Shown piece by piece: positions 1 through 9,234 of a stretch of DNA of 64,000 bases. Source of the stretch: an uncultured Lachnoclostridium sp. (GTDB lineage Bacteria > Bacillota > Clostridia > Lachnospirales > Lachnospiraceae); assembly GCA_944381625.1 (NCBI GenBank), contig CALWLW010000002.1, positions 372,001 to 436,000 of the forward strand, in the 5' to 3' direction. How positions within the stretch are numbered: position 1 is the first letter of the stretch; every line of letters starts with the position of its first letter. Below the pieces are notes generated by a model. That model searched no databases. It was not told the DNA's origin and was given only the letters and a program-made list of their open reading frames with translations. Both the position numbers and the translations under genes were made by a program.

Positions 1-1499
1 GAAGAAGTTTTTGAAAAGCCGGAAGAGATTCCGTTTATTGCGGGACAGACCAGGATCGTCCTGGAGAACTGCGGCAAGATCGACGCAGAGTCTCTGGAAG
101 AGTACATAGCGGCAGGCGGTTTCTCCGCTCTGACCAAAGCGCTTTTCGACATGACGCCGGACGAGGTGACGGAGGAAGTGGACAAATCCGGCCTGCGCGG
201 GCGCGGAGGCGGAGGCTTCCCGGCCGGACGCAAGTGGAAACAGGTGTCCCGTCAGGCGGAGAAGGTGCGTTATGTGGTATGTAATGGCGACGAGGGAGAC
301 CCCGGTGCGTTCATGGACGGAAGCGTGATGGAGGGCGATCCTTATAAACTGCTGGAAGGCATGGTGATCGCAGGATACGCGGTGGCGTCCCATGAAGGTT
401 ACATCTATGTACGTGCAGAGTATCCTCTGTCCGTGGCCCGCCTGAAACACGCCATCGGGGAGATGGAGAAGGCGGGGCTTTTGGGAGACAATATCCTGGG
501 CAGCGGCTTCAGCTTCCATATGCATATTAACCGGGGGGCAGGCGCGTTTGTCTGCGGCGAGGGCAGCGCCCTGACGGCTTCCATCGAAGGAAACCGCGGC
601 ATGCCGCGTGTGAAACCGCCCCGTACGGTGGAAAAGGGCCTCTGGGAGAAGCCCACGGTACTGAACAATGTGGAGACCTTCGCCAATGTGCCCGGCATCA
701 TTATGAAGGGCGCGGACTGGTTCCGCACTATTGGGACGGAGGGAAGCCCGGGAACGAAGACGTTCTCCATCACTGGCGTGATCCAGAACACGGGACTGAT
801 CGAAGTGCCCATGGGCACTACGCTGAGGGAAATCATATACGATATCGGCGGCGGCATCAAAGGCGGCGGTCTTTCAAGGCGGTGCAGATCGGCGGACCGT
901 CCGGCGGATGTCTGACGACGGAACACCTGGACGTGGGACTGGACTTTGACTCCGTGAAAAAGTACGGCGCCATCGTTGGTTCCGGCGGCCTGGTGGTTAT
1001 GGACGAACATACGTGTATGGTGGAAGTAGCCCGTTTCTTCATGAGTTTTACCCAGAGAGAATCCTGCGGAAAATGCGTGCCGTGCAGGGAGGGTACCAAG
1101 CGGATGCTGGAGATCCTGGAGCGGATCGTGGAGGGCAACGGGAAGCTCTCGGATCTGGACGAACTGCAGGAGATTGCCGAGATGGTAAAAAGCATGGCCC
1201 TGTGCGGCCTGGGCAAGAGTGCTCCGCTGCCGGTTTTGAGTACACTGAAAACATTCCGCGACGAGTATGTGGAGCATATCGTGGATAAGAAATGCCGGGC
1301 CAAGACCTGCCAGGCACTGCGGAAATACCGGATCAATGAAGAACTCTGCAAGGGCTGCGGCAAGTGCGCGAAGAGCTGTCCTGTGGGCGCTATCACCGGT
1401 AAGCGCAGGGAAAGCTATCATATTGACCCGGAACTTTGTATTAAATGTGATACGTGCAGGGACAACTGTGCGTTTGAAGCCATTTATGTAGAAGCATAG
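1..1499 (+). pseudogene. hydB: HydB/NuoF-like hydrogenase subunit, 5' partial, frameshifted
   Basis: Subunit of the NAD(P)-linked [FeFe]-hydrogenase that carries FMN and passes electrons between NADH and the iron-sulfur chain. The frame is open from base 1, so the true start lies upstream. Seen: the glycine-rich FMN/NADH segment GLRGRGGGGFPAG, the NuoF-type Fe-S motif CGKCVPCREGTKR, and a C-terminal 2[4Fe-4S] ferredoxin domain (CKGCGKCAKSCP and CIKCDTCRDNC). The frame breaks near 862-873: the first frame stops at 913-915, while the conserved continuation AVQIGGPSGGC resumes in the -1 frame from about 870 and runs to a TAG at 1497-1499. One missing base in the GGC-repeat tract explains it. No X-XXY-YYZ slippery heptamer is present, so programmed slippage is unlikely; mutation or sequencing error are the alternatives. 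Twelve bases separate it from hydA. Confidence 0.85.
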
Positions 1500-1511
1500 G
1501 GGGATGAATAT

Positions 1512-3203
1512 ATGGGTACGATGACCATTGATGGAAGAAAAGTAGAATTTACAAATGAAAAAAATGTGCTTTCCGTCATCCGGAAAGCGGGGATCAATCT
1601 GCCTACCCTGTGCTACCATTCGGAAGTATCCACCTTCGGCGCGTGCAGGCTGTGTACCGTGGAGGACGACAGGGGAAGAACCTTCGCGTCCTGTTCGGAA
1701 GAGCCCAGGGACGGCATGGTGATCTACACCAACACCGGAAGAATTAAGAAATACCGCAGACTGATCGTGGAGCTTCTGCTGGCCGCTCACTGCAGAGACT
1801 GCACCACCTGTGTCAAGAACGGGGAGTGCGTGCTTCAGGGACTGGCCGCCAGGATGAACATATCCACGGTGCGTTTTGAAAACACCAGAGAGCTGCGTCC
1901 GCTGGATACAAGTTCGCCCGCGCTGGTGCGTGATCCCAATAAATGTATCCTGTGCGGCGACTGTGTGCGCGCCTGCGAAGAGATTCAGGGAGTCGGGGCG
2001 CTGGGCTTCGCCTTCCGCGGAACGGACGCCATGGTGATGCCCGCCTTCAACAAGCCCATTGCGGAGACGGACTGCGTCAACTGCGGACAGTGCCGTGTGT
2101 ACTGCCCCACGGGAGCGATCTCCATCAAAACCAATATGGACGAGGTATGGGACGCACTGGCGGATCCCGATACCCGTGTGGTTGCTCAGGTGGCGCCTGC
2201 CGTTCGCGTGGCGGTGGGAGACGCGTTTGGCCTGCCTGCCGGAAGGAGCGTGATGGGGAAAATTGTAACCATGCTCCACAGGCTCGGATTCGACGAGGTA
2301 TACGACACCACGTTCAGCGCCGACCTGACCATTATGGAGGAGACGAAGGAATTTCTGGAGCGCGTGGGACAGGGAAAGAACCTGCCGCTGCTCACCTCCT
2401 GCTGTCCGGCCTGGGTGAAATTTGTACACGACCAGTATCCGGAGTTTATTCCCAATATCTCCACCTGCCGTTCGCCTCAGGAGATGTTCTCCGCGGTGAT
2501 CAAGGAGCATTTCAAAGGCTATGAGAAGAACCAGGGCAAGAAAACGGTGGTCGTCTCCATCATGCCCTGTACGGCGAAGAAGATGGAGATCCTGCGGCCC
2601 GACAGCGTGAACAACGGGGAGCGGAACACAGATGTAGTGCTTACCACCACGGAGCTGATCCGTATGATCCGCACTTCCGGCATTGACTTTGCGGAGCTTC
2701 CGCCGGAATCCTCCGATATGCCCTTTGGCCTGGGCTCCGGCGGCGGCGTGATCTTTGGCGTGACCGGCGGCGTGACGGAGGCAGTTTTGAGACGTCTGGT
2801 GGATAAGCACGACAAAGAATCTCTGGATGCCATCGCCCAGTGCGGCGTCCGTGGAGAGGAAGGCATCAAGGAGTTCACGGTGGACTATAAGGGAATCCCC
2901 ATCAACGTCTGCGTGGTCAGCGGCCTGGCCAACGCAAGGACAGTCATGGAAAGGGTGAAGAACGGGGAAGCCAATTATCAGATCATCGAAGTCATGGCCT
3001 GCAGACAGGGCTGTATCATGGGCGGCGGCCAGCCGGTGAAACCGGGCGCCCGCACCAAGGAGGAGCGCACCAGAGGGCTGTACAACGCGGACAGCGTCAT
3101 GGTGATCAAGAAAGCAGACGAGAATCCCACGATAGCGGCGCTCTACGAGGGCCTGCTCAAAGGCAAGGAGCATGAACTGCTTCATAATACAATTCCGTGG
3201 TAA
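1512..3203 (+). CDS. hydA: [FeFe]-hydrogenase catalytic subunit HydA
   Basis: Catalytic subunit that reversibly reduces protons to H2, 563 aa, cytoplasmic. Domain order: N-terminal [2Fe-2S] ferredoxin domain (residues about 1-80, CRLC at 45-48), the His-ligated [4Fe-4S] site (H93, C97, C100, C106), two [4Fe-4S] clusters (CILCGDC from 145; CVNCGQC from 188), then the H-cluster domain. All three H-cluster signatures are intact: TSCCPAW at 295-301, MPCTAKK at 351-357 and MACRQGC at 495-501. This is the modular M3 layout found in monomeric enzymes and in HydABC complexes. A GGGGG stretch lies 8-10 bases before the ATG. It follows hydB by 12 bp, so co-transcription is expected. Together with the NADH-type subunit this points to an electron-bifurcating HydABC complex, with hydC presumably upstream of the window. 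Confidence 0.95.
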   Translation: MGTMTIDGRKVEFTNEKNVLSVIRKAGINLPTLCYHSEVSTFGACRLCTVEDDRGRTFASCSEEPRDGMVIYTNTGRIKKYRRLIVELLLAAHCRDCTTCVKNGECVLQGLAARMNISTVRFENTRELRPLDTSSPALVRDPNKCILCGDCVRACEEIQGVGALGFAFRGTDAMVMPAFNKPIAETDCVNCGQCRVYCPTGAISIKTNMDEVWDALADPDTRVVAQVAPAVRVAVGDAFGLPAGRSVMGKIVTMLHRLGFDEVYDTTFSADLTIMEETKEFLERVGQGKNLPLLTSCCPAWVKFVHDQYPEFIPNISTCRSPQEMFSAVIKEHFKGYEKNQGKKTVVVSIMPCTAKKMEILRPDSVNNGERNTDVVLTTTELIRMIRTSGIDFAELPPESSDMPFGLGSGGGVIFGVTGGVTEAVLRRLVDKHDKESLDAIAQCGVRGEEGIKEFTVDYKGIPINVCVVSGLANARTVMERVKNGEANYQIIEVMACRQGCIMGGGQPVKPGARTKEERTRGLYNADSVMVIKKADENPTIAALYEGLLKGKEHELLHNTIPW

Positions 3204-3261
3204 AGAAAACGCAATAGCACGGCGGCTGGTCAGAGCCGGCATAGTACAGAACATTAAAATT

Positions 3262-3292
3262 CCGGGGCTCCGCAGATTCTGCGGAGCCCCGG
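3262..3292 (-). terminator. Strong hairpin terminator between hydA and glnN
   Basis: Perfect 14-bp stem (3262-3275 with 3279-3292) and a 3-base loop. Read on the minus strand it is followed by AATTTTAATG, a weak U tract, so it fits best as the glnN terminator. It may also stop hydA transcripts, since no other terminator follows hydA. Confidence 0.75.
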
Positions 3293-3319
3293 CTATTGGG
3301 AAAATAACCCACCCGGAAC

Positions 3320-5431
3320 TTACACTTCAAACATAAGATCTCCGTAAGACGGCATGGGCCAGGCTTCCTTGTCCACCAGCATCTCCATCTTGTCCACCGG
3401 GCGGCGCAGGGCCTCCATGGCGGGAAGCACATAATCGTGGTAGAAATGCGCCCGCTTCTCGTTGCTCTCGATGGTGCCGGCCTCCGCGGTGACTTCCCGC
3501 AGGATCTTGACGGCTCCGTTGGCCTCGCTTAGCAGGGAGGAGATGTCGGTCAACAGTTCGGTCTGCACATCCGCATTGGCGCCGATGGCATGCAGGGACT
3601 CGATGATCTGGGACAGCGTGCCGGTGTATTTGATGACGGCGGGCAGGATCTGTTTGACCGCCATGTCAATCATGGTCAGCGCCTCGATGTTCAGAGCCTT
3701 GTTGTAGGTCTCGTACTTGATCTCCGCGCGGGAGTGGAGTTCAGGCTCGCTGAAGACGCCGAACCGCTCGAACATGCGGATGGATTTCTCCGTCACCAGG
3801 GCCGGAATCGCATCCACCATGGAGGGCAGATTGGGCAGGCCGCGCCGCTTGGCTTCCTCCAGCCACTCTTCTGAATAGCCGTTGCCGCCGTAGATGATTT
3901 TGCGGTGCTCGGAGATATACTGGAGCATGAGATCCTGGAGAGCCGCGTCAAAGTCTTCCGCTTTTTCCAGTACGTCGCAGGCGTCGGCAAAGGCTTCCGC
4001 CACGATGGTGTTGATAACCACAGTGGAGGGAGCGATGGAATCGCGGGAGCCCACCATGCGGAACTCAAATTTATTGTTGGTAAACGCGAAGGGCGAGGTG
4101 CGGTTGCGGTCGGTGGCGTCCTTTGGCAGATCCGGCAGGGTACGCACGCCGGTGTGCAGCTTTCCGCCCTTCAGGCTGTGAGTGGCGTTCCCGGTGCTCA
4201 TAAGCTGCTCCAGGATCTCGTCCAACTGTTCGCCAAGGAATACGGAGACGATGGCCGGCGGGGCTTCGTGAGCGCCCAGACGGTGGTCGTTCCCCACATT
4301 GGCGGCGGACTCCCGGAGCAGATCTGCGTGAGTGTCCACGGCCTTCAGGATACAGGCCAGGATCAGCAGGAACTGTTTGTTCTCGTGGGGGCGTCTGCCC
4401 GGATCCAGAAGATTGATGCCGTCGTCGGTGGTCAGGGACCAGTTGTTGTGCTTGCCAGAACCGTTGACGCCGGCGAAGGGTTTCTCATGGAGCAGGCAGA
4501 TCAGCCCCTGCTGGGAAGCCACCCGCTTCAGCGTCTGCATCATGATCTGATTGTGGTCCGTGGCCACGTTGGCTTCCGCGTAGATGGGAGCCAGCTCATG
4601 CTGGGCCGGAGCCACTTCGTTGTGCTGGGTCTTGGCCGGCACGCCCATCTTCCACAGTTCTTCGTTCACCTGTTTCATATAGGCGGCGATCCGCTGGCGG
4701 ATGGTTCCGAAATAGTGATCGTCCAGTTCCTGACCCTTGGGCGGCATAGCTCCGAACAGAGTGCGGCCGGTGTAGATCAGATCCTTGCGCTCCAGATATT
4801 TTTCCCGGTCGATGAGGAAATACTCCTGTTCCGCGCCGATGGACGGCGTGACCTTTTTGGAGGTGGTGTTGCCGAACAGCCGGAGCAGGCGGAGCGTCTG
4901 CTCCTGAACCGCTTCCATGGAGCGCAGAAGCGGCGTCTTCTGATCCAGCGCTTCCCCGGTGAAGGAACAGAACGCCGTGGGGATGCACAGGATGGGGCCT
5001 GCCGCGTCTTCCCGGATGAAGACCGGGGAGGTGCAGTCCCAGGTGGTGTAGCCTCTGGCCTCAAAGGTGGTGCGAAGGCCGCCCGACGGGAAGGAGGATG
5101 CGTCCGGCTCTCCTTTGATCAGGTCCTTGCCGGAGAATTCTTCCAGCACGGAGCCGTCGGCCCTGGGCGGGGTGATGAAGGAGTCGTGCTTCTCCGCGGT
5201 GAATCCGGTCAGGGGCTGGAACCAGTGGGTATAATGGGTGGCGCCTTTTTCAATGGCCCACTTGCGGATGGCGGAAGCTACGATGTCCGCCACGGCGGGG
5301 TCCAGCTCCTTCCTGCCGTCGATGGTCTTGCGCAGTTCATGGTAGATGCTTTTGGGCAGATACTGGCGCATGGCCTTGTCGTTGAACACATTGGTTCCAA
5401 AAATATCCATAATGGTATGATTGCTTTCCAT
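3320..5431 (-). CDS. glnN: Glutamine synthetase type III (GlnN)
   Basis: ATP-dependent synthesis of glutamine from glutamate and ammonium. The 703-aa length is typical of GSIII and much longer than the GSI/GSII enzymes of about 350-470 aa. Seen: the metal-binding strand [10 protein letters not shown] (199-208), the [11 protein letters not shown] segment (269-279), and [12 protein letters not shown] (321-332), all GSIII hallmarks. The start is chosen from an AGAAAGGA ribosome-binding site 7-8 bases before the ATG. A promoter is visible on the minus strand (TTGTAC, 17 bp, TATCTT). It stands alone between the hydrogenase genes and hydE, with a hairpin terminator 28 bp past its stop. No GlnK or GlnR site was recognised nearby. 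Confidence 0.95.
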   Translation of the reverse strand: MESNHTIMDIFGTNVFNDKAMRQYLPKSIYHELRKTIDGRKELDPAVADIVASAIRKWAIEKGATHYTHWFQPLTGFTAEKHDSFITPPRADGSVLEEFSGKDLIKGEPDASSFPSGGLRTTFEARGYTTWDCTSPVFIREDAAGPILCIPTAFCSFTGEALDQKTPLLRSMEAVQEQTLRLLRLFGNTTSKKVTPSIGAEQEYFLIDREKYLERKDLIYTGRTLFGAMPPKGQELDDHYFGTIRQRIAAYMKQVNEELWKMGVPAKTQHNEVAPAQHELAPIYAEANVATDHNQIMMQTLKRVASQQGLICLLHEKPFAGVNGSGKHNNWSLTTDDGINLLDPGRRPHENKQFLLILACILKAVDTHADLLRESAANVGNDHRLGAHEAPPAIVSVFLGEQLDEILEQLMSTGNATHSLKGGKLHTGVRTLPDLPKDATDRNRTSPFAFTNNKFEFRMVGSRDSIAPSTVVINTIVAEAFADACDVLEKAEDFDAALQDLMLQYISEHRKIIYGGNGYSEEWLEEAKRRGLPNLPSMVDAIPALVTEKSIRMFERFGVFSEPELHSRAEIKYETYNKALNIEALTMIDMAVKQILPAVIKYTGTLSQIIESLHAIGANADVQTELLTDISSLLSEANGAVKILREVTAEAGTIESNEKRAHFYHDYVLPAMEALRRPVDKMEMLVDKEAWPMPSYGDLMFEV

Positions 5432-5458
5432 AAATCGGTCCTTTCTCTGGTTGGTTTA

Positions 5459-5493
5459 ATCTAAAGATACAATATCCTCTCCAAAAGTACAAG
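5459..5493 (-). promoter_or_regulatory. glnN promoter
   Basis: Minus-strand TTGTAC and TATCTT separated by 17 bp, upstream of the glnN start in the 117-bp divergent glnN/hydE spacer. The elements are imperfect matches to the sigma-A consensus. Confidence 0.45.
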
Positions 5494-5513
5494 AAAAATT
5501 CCTTCAAATGGGA

Positions 5514-5542
5514 TTGTATTCTTTTGGAGGATTTTTTATAAT
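5514..5542 (+). promoter_or_regulatory. hydE promoter, possibly giving a leaderless mRNA
   Basis: TTGTAT at 5514-5519, 17-bp spacer, perfect TATAAT at 5537-5542. The expected transcription start (about 7 bases on) falls at or next to the hydE ATG at 5549. GGAGG at 5526-5530 lies too far upstream to serve that ATG and inside the promoter itself. Confidence 0.7.
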
Positions 5543-5548
5543 GAACAT

Positions 5549-6601
5549 ATGAAAGCATACATAGACCAACTGGCTGCGGGGATGATGCCCGAAAGCCGTG
5601 AACTGGAAGAACTGCTGCGGACGGAGGACGAAGAGATCCTGGCTTATCTCTATGCGCAGGCGCGCAAGGTCAGGGAGAAGCATTACGGACGGGACGTCTA
5701 TATCCGGGGGCTGATCGAATTTACGGATTACTGCAGGAACAACTGCTATTACTGCGGGCTCCGCAGGGACAACAGAAAAGCCGAGCGCTACCGGCTCAGT
5801 GAACAGGAGATCATGGAATGTGCCCAGGAAGGATATTTCCTGGGCTTTCGTACATTCGTGCTGCAGGGAGGGGAGGACGCCGGATACGGCTGCGAAAGGA
5901 TAGAAGCGCTGGTCCGGATGCTGAAAGAGCGCTTCCCGGACTGCGCGGTGACGCTGTCAGTGGGGGAGCATTCGGAAAAGACCTACCGGCGCTGGAGGGA
6001 GGCGGGCGCGGACCGTTACTTGCTCCGGCACGAGACGGCGGATCCGGCGCACTACCGGCGGCTTCACCCTCAGGAACTGTCCTGGGAGCGGCGGATGGAA
6101 TGCCTGCACACGCTGAAACGGCTGGGATATCAGGTGGGCTGCGGATTTATGGTGGGTTCTCCCGGGCACGAGACAGGACATCTGGTGAAGGAGCTTTTGT
6201 TCCTGCGCAGGTTCCGCCCCCACATGGTGGGACTGGGGCCGTTCATCCCCCATAAAGACACGCCCTTTGGAGGAGCACCGGCGGGAACGCTTCTCATGAC
6301 GCTGAAATGCCTGGCGCTGGTGCGCCTGATCCTGCCGGACGTGCTGCTGCCTGCCACCACGGCGCTGGGAACCATTGCCGAAAACGGGACGGTGCTGGGG
6401 ATGCAGGCGGGAGCCAACGTGGTCATGCCCAATCTGTCGCCTGTCTATGCCAGACGGAAATATATGCTCTATGATGGTAAAGCGGTGTCCGGGAGCGAGG
6501 CGGCGGAAGGACTGCAGTTATTGAAAGAACGGATGGAGGCGGCCGGGTACCGTGTGGCTGTGTCCAGAGGCGACTGGAAAGGAGAAAAGAACGATGTATG
6601 A
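5549..6601 (+). CDS. hydE: [FeFe]-hydrogenase maturase HydE (radical SAM)
   Basis: Radical SAM enzyme of H-cluster assembly, 350 aa, thought to act on the cysteine-bound iron complex made by HydG. Seen: the cluster motif CRNNCYYCG with C62, C66 and C69, preceded by the family-typical GRDVYIRGLIEFTDYC. The length is normal for HydE. The start at 5549 matches the usual N-terminus of the family. The next in-frame methionines (residues 12 and 13, ATGATG at 5582) have no better ribosome-binding site. The gene overlaps hydG by 8 bases and begins the hydE-hydG-hydF run; its own promoter sits immediately upstream. The related families BioB and PylB are less likely given the hydG/hydF neighbours. Confidence 0.93.
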   Translation: MKAYIDQLAAGMMPESRELEELLRTEDEEILAYLYAQARKVREKHYGRDVYIRGLIEFTDYCRNNCYYCGLRRDNRKAERYRLSEQEIMECAQEGYFLGFRTFVLQGGEDAGYGCERIEALVRMLKERFPDCAVTLSVGEHSEKTYRRWREAGADRYLLRHETADPAHYRRLHPQELSWERRMECLHTLKRLGYQVGCGFMVGSPGHETGHLVKELLFLRRFRPHMVGLGPFIPHKDTPFGGAPAGTLLMTLKCLALVRLILPDVLLPATTALGTIAENGTVLGMQAGANVVMPNLSPVYARRKYMLYDGKAVSGSEAAEGLQLLKERMEAAGYRVAVSRGDWKGEKNDV

Positions 6602-8012
6602 TGTAAACTCGATGAAAGCGGAGGAATTTATTTCGGATGAGGAGATACGCGCCTCCCTGGCCTACGCGGACGAACACTGTCAGGATCTGGAACTGGTGGA
6701 CGCGCTTCTGAAAAAGGCGGAGGAGCGCAAAGGACTGAATCACAGAGAGGCGTCGGTGCTGCTGGCCTGTCAGGATCCGGAGCGGATTCAGAGGATGTAT
6801 GACCTGGCGGAGCAGATTAAGAAAGATTTCTACGGGAACCGCATCGTCATGTTCGCGCCTCTGTATCTGTCCGACTACTGCGTAAATGGATGCGTGTACT
6901 GTCCGTACCATGCGGGCAACAAAGGCATCACCCGCAAAAAGCTCAGCCAGGACGATATCCGCAGGGAGGTCATCGCCCTGCAGGACATGGGACACAAGCG
7001 CCTGGCCATTGAGACGGGAGAAGATCCGGTGAACAATCCCATTGAATACGTGCTGGAGAGCATTAAGACCATCTACTCTATCCAGCACAAAAACGGTGCG
7101 ATCCGCCGGGTTAATGTGAACATTGCGGCCACCACCGTGGAGAATTACCGGAAGCTGAAAGAGGCCGGCATCGGAACCTACATATTGTTCCAGGAGACCT
7201 ACCACAAGGACAGCTATGAGAAGCTGCATCCCACAGGCCCTAAACACAACTACGCATGGCACACGGAGGCCATGGACCGGGCCATGGAGGGCGGCATCGA
7301 CGACGTGGGCCTGGGCGTGCTGTTCGGCCTGGAACTGTACCGGTATGAATTTGCAGGACTTCTCATGCACGCGGAGCATCTGGAGGCCGTACACGGGGTA
7401 GGCCCCCATACCATCAGCGTCCCGCGGGTGAAGCGGGCGGAAGGGATCGACCCGGCCAGCTTTGACAACGGCATCGACGATGAGACCTTCGCGAAGATCT
7501 GCGCGCTGATCCGCATCTGCGTGCCGTATACGGGCATGATCATTTCTACGAGGGAATCCGAGGCGGTGAGGGAGAAAGTGATCCGCCTGGGCGTATCCCA
7601 GATCAGCGGGGCTTCCCGCACCAGTGTGGGCGGATACGCGGAGGAGGAGCCGGAGGACGAATGCTCCGAGCAGTTTGACGTGAGCGATAAACGGACCCTG
7701 GACGAAGTGGTTCGCTGGCTCATGGAAATGGGCTATATCCCGTCCTTTTGTACCGCCTGTTACCGGGAAGGACGTACCGGCGACCGGTTCATGAGCCTGT
7801 GCAAGAGCGGGCAGATCCAGAACTGCTGCCATCCCAACGCGCTGATGACGCTGAAAGAGTATCTGATGGATTACGCGTCGGAGGAGACGAAGGCCATCGG
7901 GGAGAAGCTGATCCAGGCGGAGCTGGCCAATATCCCCAGAGAGCGCACCAGGGAGATCTGCGCGGACCATCTGAAAAAGATCGAAGAAGGAATCAGGGAT
8001 TTCCGTTTCTAG
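6594..8012 (+). CDS. hydG: [FeFe]-hydrogenase maturase HydG (radical SAM tyrosine lyase)
   Basis: Cleaves tyrosine to supply the CO and CN ligands of the H-cluster. 472 aa from the ATG at 6594, chosen because GGAAAGGAG lies just upstream and because residues further upstream would only be hydE read in another frame. Seen: the radical SAM motif YCVNGCVYC with C96, C100 and C103, and the C-terminal auxiliary cluster CX2CX22C (C386, C389, C412) that separates HydG from ThiH, which lacks it. The start overlaps the hydE stop by 8 bases, indicating translational coupling. hydF follows after 10 bases. Confidence 0.95.
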   Translation: MYDVNSMKAEEFISDEEIRASLAYADEHCQDLELVDALLKKAEERKGLNHREASVLLACQDPERIQRMYDLAEQIKKDFYGNRIVMFAPLYLSDYCVNGCVYCPYHAGNKGITRKKLSQDDIRREVIALQDMGHKRLAIETGEDPVNNPIEYVLESIKTIYSIQHKNGAIRRVNVNIAATTVENYRKLKEAGIGTYILFQETYHKDSYEKLHPTGPKHNYAWHTEAMDRAMEGGIDDVGLGVLFGLELYRYEFAGLLMHAEHLEAVHGVGPHTISVPRVKRAEGIDPASFDNGIDDETFAKICALIRICVPYTGMIISTRESEAVREKVIRLGVSQISGASRTSVGGYAEEEPEDECSEQFDVSDKRTLDEVVRWLMEMGYIPSFCTACYREGRTGDRFMSLCKSGQIQNCCHPNALMTLKEYLMDYASEETKAIGEKLIQAELANIPRERTREICADHLKKIEEGIRDFRF

Positions 8013-8022
8013 GAGGACATAT

Positions 8023-9234
8023 ATGGGACTGAACGATATACCGATGGCGTACCGCCTCCATATTGGTTTTTTCGGCAGGCGCAACGCCGGCAAATCCAGT
8101 GTGGTCAACGCCGTGACCGGGCAGAATCTGGCGGTCGTTTCTGATGTCAAGGGGACGACCACAGATCCGGTTTACAAATCCATGGAGCTTCTGCCTCTGG
8201 GACCGGTGGTGATCATCGACACGCCGGGATTTGACGACGACGGGGCGCTGGGAGAGATGCGGGTACAAAAGACCAGGGAGGTGCTGCAGAAGACGGATGT
8301 GGCGGTGCTGGTGGTGGACGCCTGTGCCGGCATGGGGGCCTGCGAGGAGGAACTGGAGGAACTGTTCCGGGAGAGCGGGATTCCGTGGCTTCGGGTCTTT
8401 AATAAGAGCGACCTTCTGGAGCAGGTTCCCGGGGATACGGAGCGGGAGATTTATGTGAGCGCGCTGACCAAAGACCGCATCTATGAGCTGAAGGAGAAGA
8501 TCGGGGCGCTGGCTCCGGCGAAGGAGGACCGTGCGCGCCTGGCGGCGGATCTGATCCGTCCCTCAGAGCTGGCAGTGCTGGTGACGCCCATTGACTCCGC
8601 CGCCCCCAAAGGCAGGCTGATCCTGCCCCAGCAGATGGTGCTGCGGGACCTTCTGGACGCCGACGCCGCGGTTGTGGTGGTCAGGGAAAACCTGCTGGCG
8701 GAGACTTTGCAGAAACTGAACACGCCTCCGGCGCTGGTGATCACCGACAGTCAGGTATTCAAACAGGTGGCGGAGACGGTGCCCCAGGAGGTGCCTCTCA
8801 CGTCGTTCTCCATCCTGATGGTGCGCTACAAAGGACTGCTGGGAGAAGCGGTCCGGGGCGCGGCGGCCATGAAAACGCTGGAGGACAAAGACCGGGTGCT
8901 GATCGCGGAGGGCTGCACCCATCACCGGCAGTGCGGCGATATCGGCACGGAAAAGCTGCCCCGGTGGCTGGAGCGCTACACGGGAAAACACCTGCGGTAT
9001 GAGTTCTGTTCCGGCACGGAATTTCCCGTGGATCTGTCCGGGTATAAACTGATCCTCCACTGCGGCGGCTGTATGCTGAATGACAGGGAGATGCGCGCCC
9101 GCATGGGCAGGGCGTCCGGGCAGGGGATTCCCATGACCAACTATGGAGTGGCCATCGCCTGTATGAACGGGATTTTAGAGAGAAGCATCGCCATGTTTCC
9201 CCATCTTGCGGGTGCAGAGAACGGAAAGGAATAG
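8023..9234 (+). CDS. hydF: [FeFe]-hydrogenase maturation GTPase HydF
   Basis: Scaffold that assembles and delivers the 2Fe precursor to apo-HydA, 403 aa. Seen: an N-terminal GTPase domain with P-loop GRRNAGKS (18-25), the switch DTPGF (66-70) and NKSD (127-130), a central dimerisation region, and the C-terminal cluster-binding motif C298-T-H300 with HCGGC (H346, C347, C350). AGGAGG precedes the ATG. The 3' end is notable: bases from 9183 to the stop are repeated at 12714 as part of a 3.5-kb tandem duplication of the next gene, so hydF carries the left edge of that rearrangement while remaining intact. Confidence 0.95.
   Translation: MGLNDIPMAYRLHIGFFGRRNAGKSSVVNAVTGQNLAVVSDVKGTTTDPVYKSMELLPLGPVVIIDTPGFDDDGALGEMRVQKTREVLQKTDVAVLVVDACAGMGACEEELEELFRESGIPWLRVFNKSDLLEQVPGDTEREIYVSALTKDRIYELKEKIGALAPAKEDRARLAADLIRPSELAVLVTPIDSAAPKGRLILPQQMVLRDLLDADAAVVVVRENLLAETLQKLNTPPALVITDSQVFKQVAETVPQEVPLTSFSILMVRYKGLLGEAVRGAAAMKTLEDKDRVLIAEGCTHHRQCGDIGTEKLPRWLERYTGKHLRYEFCSGTEFPVDLSGYKLILHCGGCMLNDREMRARMGRASGQGIPMTNYGVAIACMNGILERSIAMFPHLAGAENGKE

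Noticed and set aside
868..882. Programmed -1 frameshifting in hydB
   Set aside because: No slippery heptamer or downstream pseudoknot could be recognised.
405..3254. 949-codon open frame antisense to hydB/hydA
   Set aside because: It mirrors the codon structure of hydA on the other strand, has no family features and no ribosome-binding site; high-GC codon bias creates such long shadows.
3905..5464. 519-codon plus-strand frame over glnN
   Set aside because: Antisense shadow of glnN with low-complexity composition.
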